Source of the DNA: Heracleum sosnowskyi
Taxonomy: Eukaryota; Streptophyta; Magnoliopsida; Apiales; Apiaceae
DNA length: 64,000 bases
Direction of reading: 5' to 3'
Assembly (NCBI GenBank): GCA_030848705.1
Contig: CM061236.1
Location: forward strand, 140,772,574 to 140,836,573
Position numbers and translations under genes: made by a program. The notes below the pieces were generated by a model. That model did not search any database and was not told the DNA's origin. It was given only the letters and a program-made list of their open reading frames with translations. Below, in pieces: positions 55,601 through 64,000 of this stretch. Positions within the stretch are counted from its first letter, which is position 1. Each line of letters begins with the position of its first letter.

Positions 55601-58600
55601 TCCATCGAAATTTGAATGATGTTAATGCACTTGATTTTCATTTTTAACTAATGTTAGTCTACAGGTCACCATTGTTGTTGTAGCTGTTCCAGAAGGGCTC
55701 CCTTTGGCTGTCACATTAACGTAAGTTCAGTTAATTATTTTTTCTTCAAGGATATCTATGTTTGATGTCATATTGCAAGTTGTTATGCCTTTATAATAAG
55801 TTGATCAATTTTTTGCTCGGGTCATGCACACCTACTTCTTTTGTCTCTGCACATGCTACTAAAATCTAAGTTGATTAATTTGTACCTCCTCTGTTTATAT
55901 GTTACTATCATCTTACATTTGCACCAACACTTTCATTCGTTTCGACTTCCTTTTATTTCTTATACTTACCTTGTATGCTAATATTGTAGGCTTGCCTACT
56001 CGATGAGAAAAATGATGGCAGACAAGGCCTTGGTATGTGTGGTCATTGTTCATAAAGTTACACACATTGGTGTATTTACATAACACACATTTTATTAAGA
56101 AATGAATCAGTGGTCTGGGTGAAATATATGTAATATATCAATATATATACGGTTAACAATTTGGAGTACAGGTCAGAAGGCTTTCTGCTTGTGAAACCAT
56201 GGGCTCTGCTACCACCATTTGCAGTGATAAAACGGGAACCTTGACAATGAATGTGGTATGTTCTCGTGCTGTCTTGACAATGAAAAGAACCTCATCTTAT
56301 CATTATGCATTTAGGCTTATGGATAATAAATGGGGGGAAAGGGCTGTTGATATGATGTTATACTGAGAAGATGTGATTTTCGTAAATCATGGGGCCCTTG
56401 ATTTAGTGAATTCGTAGTGTCTTGAATCTTGGTTCCTTGTAGTAGATAGTTATTTGTGAAACTACCTGGCATCATTTTTTTGGTTATTCGATAATAGAAT
56501 ATTTCACAGTAAATATTTTTGTTCACTAAACCTGGTCTCTATACTTTAAATACTGAAATGATGGTATGATGAAATTTTTATAATCCATGGTATCAAAACT
56601 GAGATCAGTTGTCATTATCCTTTTTCTTTTATCCGGGTTTTTATTTGGTAGTATAACCTAATATAGTGCTAATGTCTTACTGCATCACTCTCTTACAGAT
56701 GACTGTGGTAGAGACCTACATCTGTGGGGAAAAAATTGATCCTTCTGAAAAGAGGTCACTACCTCCTAAGGTTGCATCACTCCTGATAGAAGGTGTAGCA
56801 CAGAATACGACCGGCAGCGTGTTCATGTCAGAGGTAGTCTGCAGATATTTCTTTTCTTAGTTAAATTCCTGAATTTAACTTTAATTTGTATCGCTGATGC
56901 AAATTATTTTAGGTATTATATATGTTCCTCGAGGTTCAGTTCCTTGATTGTGAAACCATTTAAAGCATTTACTAGTTTATGATGTCCATAATGTGGTTGT
57001 CCCTGCTGCACATATGGTATACATGTTTATTATATCTACTTTTTCTTATAGTCTGCTATGTTCGAATTGGATTGTTTTTTAATCCCCAAAACCCTTTCTC
57101 TTTTGATTCTTTTTATCCTGAAATAATAAATTGAGTTCGTATACACATTCTGGATGAAGCTATTGAAATCGCCCTCTTGGTTATATTTTATAAACAAGCT
57201 GCAAGGGAGGTGATCCATGTAGCATGGATACTTTTATTATCGATGCACAAGTAAAAAATCATTTAAGTTGCAATGTGTCGTCAACACGTTCTTATCTTAG
57301 TCCTGATTTTGATGCAGTGTAGTGTTTGTTTATACTACATCTATTTTTATCTTTCACTAGTTTTTGGACTACTTATTGACTTTTCATTAAAAATAATTAT
57401 AAATTTTCTAATTTATCAACTTAGTCATGTTAAGGTACTTGTGTATTTTTCATAATTAATTAACTTTTAACATGACTCTTGAGATTACTTTAATTTTGCT
57501 TGACCTATGACAGAGTGGCGAGGTGGAGGTTTCTGGATCACCAACAGAGAAAGCTATTCTTCAATGGGGAGTCAATGTAAGTTCTCTAACTTCTTCGCGT
57601 CCACAACTCCAATCGTTAGTATATTTATAAAGAGAATCTGGGCAATTATCCTCAGTATCTTTTTTGCAGCTAGGAATGGCTTTTGATAATGTCAGATCTG
57701 GGTCTTCTATTATTCATGCTTTTCCTTTCAACTCAGAGAAAAAACGTGGGGGTGTTGCTGTACAGCTGGTAAGATGACTACATAGTTTGGAGGTTCCTGA
57801 TATAAGTGGAAGTCGTTGCAATTGTTCAATTGTTAAGCAACAATAATAAAGGGATGGACTCTGGCATTAACTCTAGAGTTGTCCTAATAAAGAACATAAA
57901 AGGAGGTTTTTGCAGCTAAAGCCTAGAAATAAATGTTTTAATGTAGTCGGTCCAAATAAGTTTTAAGTTTTTTCTCAGTGGTTGATGCTTCCATAGAGTT
58001 GGTTTGATGAGTTGTTATTTGTTGTCCTGGTACATGTGATGGGAAACATAGTAAAAAGTAAATTTATTAATTGTTGGTTGAAGTGTGCCTAGTAAAGTGA
58101 AAATTAATGCAATCAGTTATCTAGTTATATTTGGGGTCTAGTCATCTACATCTTATTAGTTATTAGTATTTTAATCTTATTCAGAATTTTTAGAATAAGC
58201 CCGAGGATTTACAGGCCTTGGTTCATTTGTTTTTTAAAATAAGTTTTATTCTCCTTGTAAGCATGTATACCCTCACATACTATAGGAATTGATATATTTA
58301 ATTATTGTGTATTGGTAATATGTGTTGCTGTACATACATTTTCCTCCGTTTTGTGGTTAGATTCTTGGGTTAGTAGATTTCTTGCTGATATTCCAGTTAA
58401 GTGTATTATTTTATTGTTATACCGCCAAAGCATCAAGTTTTAGAATCTGACCTGCAACATGGTGATACAATCAAAAGAGAATGCAGACCTTGGCATGTAT
58501 ATATTTGTAAGATATTTTCGCCTCCGGCGTAATGCTGTATGACCAAAATTTATTTGTAGCATAAAAGGTTGAGCCATAAAATTGTCATAGATGTTGTGAA

Positions 58601-61600
58601 TGGAATATTTATACATAGATCTTCTATAAGTTTCTTAAGGAAGGTACTTTTTGGTTGAACCTTCAGAGATCTTCATCAATCTTGCGCTAACAAGTCTCCC
58701 TTCCCTTCCTTTTTGGTTATATATTTACAGCCAGATTCTGATGTTCATGTGCACTGGAAAGGTGCTGCTGAGATTGTATTAGCCTGCTGCACAAGATACA
58801 TCGATATCGATGAAAGCTTGGTGCCCATGGAAGAAGATAAGGTTTGAGTGCTCTTTTCCTGACTTCAGTTGTATTTGTCATATAAATGTCAAAATCAGAA
58901 GTCACTAGTTGGCATGACAAATGACTTGTGTATAATCTGAAATTTTGATAGCCAAGTTTTACAGTTTCTGTCCTCGATTATAATCATAAATGATGTTTTA
59001 TAGGGACATTTTTTAGAAGGTCGTAAGAAGTTTATATATACTTCAAAATATTATTTAATAAAAAAATAATTTATATATAATGTAGTGTTAAATTAAATAA
59101 AAAAATTATTATTTAAGATTTAATAGTAACATTTTGAAAAAACTAATATTGATATAAATAAAATATTATTTTGAGTAGTAAATATATGATAAGTACATTT
59201 AAAACTCCATTTAGTACATATTATGTAATGATATGTATTGATGAGATTATCAAAATTGAAATATTAACATAGATTTTTATTAATGAGCTTACCAAAAATA
59301 TAATAAAATACATTAGTAACATTTAAAATTGTTATATAAAATTTCCATAATTGAACATGAGTCAAATATCAATATGGATCTTATACAAAGCTAAAATGGG
59401 TACCAAACCTAGAAAACGGATAGTCCATGGATCAAAACAAAACTAAAAGTCTCATCCGAACCAAGATATGGATACTAAGCCTCAGGAATGGGTTACGCAA
59501 AAATTTATAATATATAGATGGGGAATTTGGATTTGGGTACAGGAGAGAGCATATAAGACAAGTGTATGCATATAGGAGTAAGTAAGTTTTTTATGGAAGC
59601 AGATTCGCTAATCCTGTTTGCTTGGAAATGCATGTCATATTGACACACCACTCTTCTTTAATCATTTGTGCTTCATAGCTTATTATGAGTCCTACAACAT
59701 ATTCTTTTGTGCACAATGTTGTGTAGTTACTATCATTTTAACTGCTGCGGGCTTTTTTACTAAAATTTAACAATTTGTGCAGAGGACATTGTTTAAAAAA
59801 GCAATTGAAGATATGGCCGCAGGAAGCCTGCGATGTGTTGCCTTTGCATACAGAACATGTGAAAAAGCTCATGTACCAGATAATGAGGAGGAGCTGGCCC
59901 ACTGGAATTTACCTGAGGATGACCTTGTCTTGCTTGGGATTGCAGGACTGAAGGTTTGAAAAATTATTGCAAGTGATAATTCTTGAAATAGATTTTCTAA
60001 CCCTATCGTAACTTGAAAATAAAAACTATGGTGTTTCCTTTGAATGTTCACTGATACTTGCAAATACTGATGGAACTTTTTCTCGGGACAATGCTCCTTG
60101 CTATGGCAAATCTGAGATGTGAACTGTGTTTTTTTTAATTGATGTATACAAAAGTATAAGCAAATTAATGCATCAATATTTGCAGTTGGTAATAGCTGAT
60201 ATACCGTCCATATAACATTTTAATAACTTCGATTATTTATAAAATGAATCTCCAACTTTATGTGAAAATATGTTATTCGTAATTATTACTCTATTTGCTT
60301 TATACTACATAGTCCAATGTTTTTCATTTACTTTCATATTGTCATGGTTATCTCTAGATTCTTGTCGTCCTTGGTTCTATTTACTACATTATTGAGCAAT
60401 CGTATGTAACAGATTATATACTACACTTGTTGGAATAGTTCCGACATCATTTTCCGTATTATAAAGACAAAACACTTTCTAAATATTCTGTATTGCTTGC
60501 ATCCTTTTCTTTGAGGATGTTTCTCACTACTAAGAAAAGGTTACAAATATAAAATCTGGTTTGTTAATGTGTATATATTTTAACGTGTAGTATTGAATTG
60601 TTTGATGGTATTTTGGGAGAACCAGCTTGGCTTAATAACGAATGATTACAAAAACGTATTGCTTGCTGCATGCAGGATCCTTGCCGTCCAAGTGTTAAGA
60701 TTGCTGTTCAACTTTGCATTGATGCTGGGATAAAGGTATGTCCTATTATTATGTTTGCCCTTCTGACATGCTTGAGTTGAATTGTAGGTGCTAATTAGAA
60801 ACTAAATTTGCAGTTGAGGGGCATATTATTAAAGTTAGATATTCTCTCATGACTACGTACGACAATACTACTGTAACTTTTATGTTTTGACATAATAAAC
60901 TAGCTGCTAGGCATTCGGTCATATCTGCTTTGGGGTTTACGGGTAATGGGCAGGAAGAAACTACTTGCTTACCATATGCTTTACCTTTCTAATATGTAGA
61001 TATCCAACGTCTTCTATATTGTAATGATAAGTGATTTTGTTTCTTATCTCAACTACTGTGTGTCTTTGGTTGTGGTTCTGCACTTCACACAGGTAAGGAT
61101 GGTTACTGGTGACAATCTTCAAACAGCAAAAGCAATTGCTTTAGAATGTGGCATACTACAATCAGATGCGGATGCTACTTTACCGAATATCATTGAAGGG
61201 AAGACATTTCGTGAATACTCTGAAGCAGAAAGACTGGTTGTTGCTGAGAAGATATCTGTACGAATTATGCATTCTCTTTTAATCTATTATTTCTGCCTCA
61301 GAGACGGGTAATTTTCAATAACTGATGATTGATTTCTGGTATATAGGTAATGGGAAGGTCATCGCCTAATGATAAGCTATTGCTTGTGCAAGCATTGAGA
61401 AAGAATGGGCACGTTGTCGCTGTAACTGGAGATGGCACTAACGATGCTCCTGCTTTACACGAGGTCTGGTTGGAAAGAATGTATAGTTTGCTTTAGTTTT
61501 GTACCTAAACATCTGTTTTATCTTTGTCTTTATAAAGCATTGCATTTTGTTTTTAGCTGTTGAACTGTTTACAATTATGTAGGCTGACATCGGTCTTGCC

Positions 61601-64000
61601 ATGGGCATCCAAGGAACAGAGGTTGCAAAGGAAAGCTCAGACATCATAATTTTAGATGACAATTTTGCTACAGTTGTAAAGGTTAGTCTGCTTTATGTTC
61701 AATTGCTGTTGCTTTAAATTGTCTCCAAATAATAATAATGAGAAAGGATACTAAGATGTGCCTTTTTGAACTTGGGCGGTGTAAGTGTGCACCTTATCGG
61801 CTGCAATGAATTAATTGTTGACTTGCATTAGTGGAGGAACAGTTGCCAAAAAAACATATTTTCTTTCAAAGCACGCCTTTAGTTCACCATTTGGTTCAGA
61901 GCTGAAGGTAATGAGATTTTGGATTACAAACACGTCTTTAGTTCACCAATTGGTTTTGCTTCCATATTTACATTTGGTGGAATTTTTCGTACTCGTTTCT
62001 CCAATATCAACTCCGGTGGAATTTTTCGTACTCGTTTCTCCAATATCAACTCCTTACCAAGGGTCCTAGCATTCTAGATATATTGACACTTGTCAACTTT
62101 CAATAAATTTTAGTTATAATTGATTTGGACAATCGGTTAATATGCTGACTGATAATGCAGGTTGTTCGATGGGGTCGATCTGTCTATGCTAATATTCAAA
62201 AATTTATTCAGTTCCAGCTGACAGTAAATGTTGCGGCTCTCGTAATTAACGTTGTTGCTGCAGTTTCTGCCGGAGATGTCCCACTGAATGCTGTACAGGT
62301 ATCTCTCTCTCTCTCTCTCTCACGCACACACACACCCCAAACACACGGAAACACTCACTCGGGCAAATGCTTTCTCTCACTCAGTCTCACACACACAGAA
62401 ACACGCATTTACTTGGTCATCATTAATATGTTTATCTGTCAGCTTCTCTGGGTGAATCTTATTATGGATACTCTTGGAGCACTTGCACTGGCTACTGAAC
62501 CACCAACCGATCACCTCATGAAAAGATCTCCTGTTGGTCGAAGGTTCGGCTACTTTCAGACATTAGATATGCATTTCATAGAACCTCTATTCCTAGAATG
62601 ATTAGAATTGGATTTCTTTTTAACTCGTCTACTTAGTCATGTTTGAAGTCCTCGTTCTATCTAATAAGTATTGTATTGCTTACTTCTTCCTTGTCTACTT
62701 TAATAGGGAACCTCTGATAACAAATATTATGTGGAGGAATTTGCTTATCCAGGTATACTATCTCTATTTTAGCATCTATCATCTGACTATCAATTAATGT
62801 CAACAAAGTAAATAATCGGTGTTCTTTGTTTGCTGCTGAATGATTCAATTTTAACAGGCTTTTTATCAAATCACTGTCCTGCTTGTCCTTAATTTCGGAG
62901 GCAAAAAAATTCTGAATCTAGAGCATGAAGAGGAGGACCATGCTACTAAAGTGAAAAATACATTGATTTTTAATGCTTTTGTTCTGAGTCAGGTATCTTA
63001 AACACAAATAGAATATCTCATGTTTGCTTAAAACAATACAATCTGTCTTGATCAGTTTATTTACTTGTTTCTGTTTACTCTTGCAACTTGTGGTTTCTCT
63101 ACCTGGACTGCAGGTTGCAATAATCTCTGATAATGGTCTGTTTAAATAAGAACTATTTTTTGTAATCATCTTAGCCGCTCTAAAAATTGAACCTTTTTAA
63201 TTTGAAAGTACTTCCCCCTAGGAATAGGGGTGGCAAAATTTGACACGACCCGAAACCCGACACGGAAAAGTACGAATTTGGGTCGAGTATTTTGAGTTTT
63301 TACCCGAAATTTCCGGGTCAGTTTCGGGTTGACCCAAAATACCCGAACCCGACCCGAAAATTTAATATATATAATAAATTATTTAAAATATATGAATTTA
63401 TATATGTGATATATCTTCATAATATTTAAATGATTTTAATTCATATATCATATAATAAATTTTTTATTATATATTTTTAATATTTTATAAATAAAATTTA
63501 AAATTTTAATATATAACTAATTATTTTCGGGTTAAACGGGTCATTTTCGGGTTGATCGGGTACTAACAGGTCGGGTTCGGGTTGAGAAAATTTAACCTGT
63601 TTCGGGTTCGGATTGACTTAAAAATAGGACCAGGTACAGCAAACCCGACACGAACCCGACCCATTACCCGAAATTTCCACCCCTACCTAGGAAGCATCAT
63701 GGTTACATTATTTGTTAGTAGCACTTTCAGTGAACATGTAACTATGGAAGTAGTGATTCGGAGCATGCCTGTTAGAGAATTTTAGAGAGAAAATTTTAGG
63801 CTGAAGTCTCTATGTTTGTGTTAAGATTGTTACAACATTATCTTTCTTTGTGGTATATGAGTCCGTGTGGGAATGAAATGCAGTTGACATAAATGCTCCA
63901 TGTTCTGAGCTTTTTTCTGTTAGCTTGTATAGTGTCTGACAAAAGATCTTTTCACTGCAGTTATTTAATGAACTCAATGCGCGCAAGCCTGACGAGATCA
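49668..64000 (+). CDS. ACA: Autoinhibited plasma-membrane-type Ca2+-ATPase (ACA8/9/10 clade), 31 exons seen, C-terminus beyond window
   Basis: Type IIB P-type ATPase that exports cytosolic Ca2+ and is activated by calmodulin. Exons: 49668-49817, 50751-50867, 50952-50991, 51463-51575, 51709-51840, 51997-52086, 52513-52582, 53446-53516, 53595-53678, 53768-53845, 54097-54168, 55151-55234, 55316-55398, 55479-55587, 55665-55720, 55990-56032, 56172-56255, 56699-56833, 57514-57576, 57670-57768, 58731-58841, 59783-59953, 60676-60735, 61093-61257, 61347-61463, 61583-61681, 62161-62298, 62443-62543, 62707-62752, 62858-62992, 63961-end. The frame is open for about 985 codons. N-terminal calmodulin-binding region RWRQAALVLNASRRFRYT (residues 48-65); TGES about 310; PEGLP in the Ca2+-site helix about 441; phosphorylated Asp in DKTGTLT about 483; KGAAE about 601; TGDGTNDAPAL about 787-797; last helices up to FNAFVLSQ. 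About 90 C-terminal residues are missing. ACA8, 9 and 10 cannot be separated here. Intron 4 is GC-AG. Confidence 0.95.
61976..62053. repeat. 39-bp tandem duplication in intron 26 of the ACA gene
   Basis: GGTGGAATTTTTCGTACTCG plus 19 further bases occurs twice without a difference (61976-62014 and 62015-62053). A looser duplication of CTTTAGTTCACCA-TTGG sequence lies just upstream. Confidence 0.9.
62302..62335. repeat. (CT)n/(CA)n compound microsatellite in intron 27
   Basis: CT units are followed by CACGCACACACACA a few bases after the exon 27 donor. Confidence 0.85.
63225..63685. mobile_element. hAT-type MITE in the last complete ACA intron
   Basis: 461 bp with an 8-bp target duplication CCTAGGAA on both sides (63217-63224 and 63686-63693). 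Ends are TAGGGGTGGCAAAATTT and the complement of TAGGGGTGGAAATTTCG. Subterminal regions are packed with CGGGTTCGGGT/ACCCGACCC repeats around an AT-rich core. The 8-bp duplication and TAGGG termini define hAT. It lies between exons 30 and 31, away from both splice sites. Confidence 0.9.

Overview
The window reads as nuclear DNA of a flowering plant, most likely a eudicot with a repeat-rich genome. Evidence: GT-AG introns in two recognisable plant genes, a plant-type autoinhibited Ca2+-ATPase, nested Copia and Gypsy LTR retrotransposons, hAT, Stowaway and Helitron relics, and very AT-rich spacers. No prokaryotic operon, CRISPR array, rRNA or tRNA gene was seen. The species cannot be fixed from sequence reading alone.

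Layout. (1) 1-1476: last two exons of an SRP40/NOLC1-type nucleolar protein gene, plus strand, with a Stowaway-like MITE in the intron. (2) About 2371-3172: non-autonomous hAT-like element. (3) 3368-8067: scrambled minus-strand Copia insertion with a 5-bp target duplication and only 37-bp terminal repeats, carrying an inverted copy of its own 3' end. (4) About 10163-16417: diverged Helitron-like elements, partly head to tail, with internal tandem repeats. (5) 17372-38153: a nested Copia complex. An inverted LTR fragment is split by a complete 10.4-kb SIRE/Maximus-type element (17567-27952, 600-bp LTRs that look identical, TSD ACTTA, minus strand). This is followed by a second, plus-strand SIRE-like family in a tandem internal-LTR-internal-LTR arrangement (27985-38153) with an internally deleted pol. 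(6) 38154-49250: Gypsy LTR fragments, a 2-kb solo LTR (TSD ATAAT), a Stowaway MITE and a small Tat-like LTR element full of short tandem repeats. (7) 49263-64000: promoter, leader and the first 31 exons of an ACA8/9/10-type plasma-membrane Ca2+-ATPase, plus strand, cut off by the window end; its last complete intron carries a hAT MITE with a perfect 8-bp target duplication.

The two host genes are not functionally linked by anything visible. The ACA gene shows every catalytic signature of a type IIB P-type ATPase and the N-terminal calmodulin-binding autoinhibitory region, so it should encode a working calmodulin-activated Ca2+ efflux pump. The most unusual content lies in the retroelements: mini-LTRs, inverted self-duplication, a recent insertion of a pol-defective element, short motifs repeated between LTR and coding region in opposite orientation, and LTRs that differ mainly by whole repeat units. 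I found no convincing new multi-gene system.
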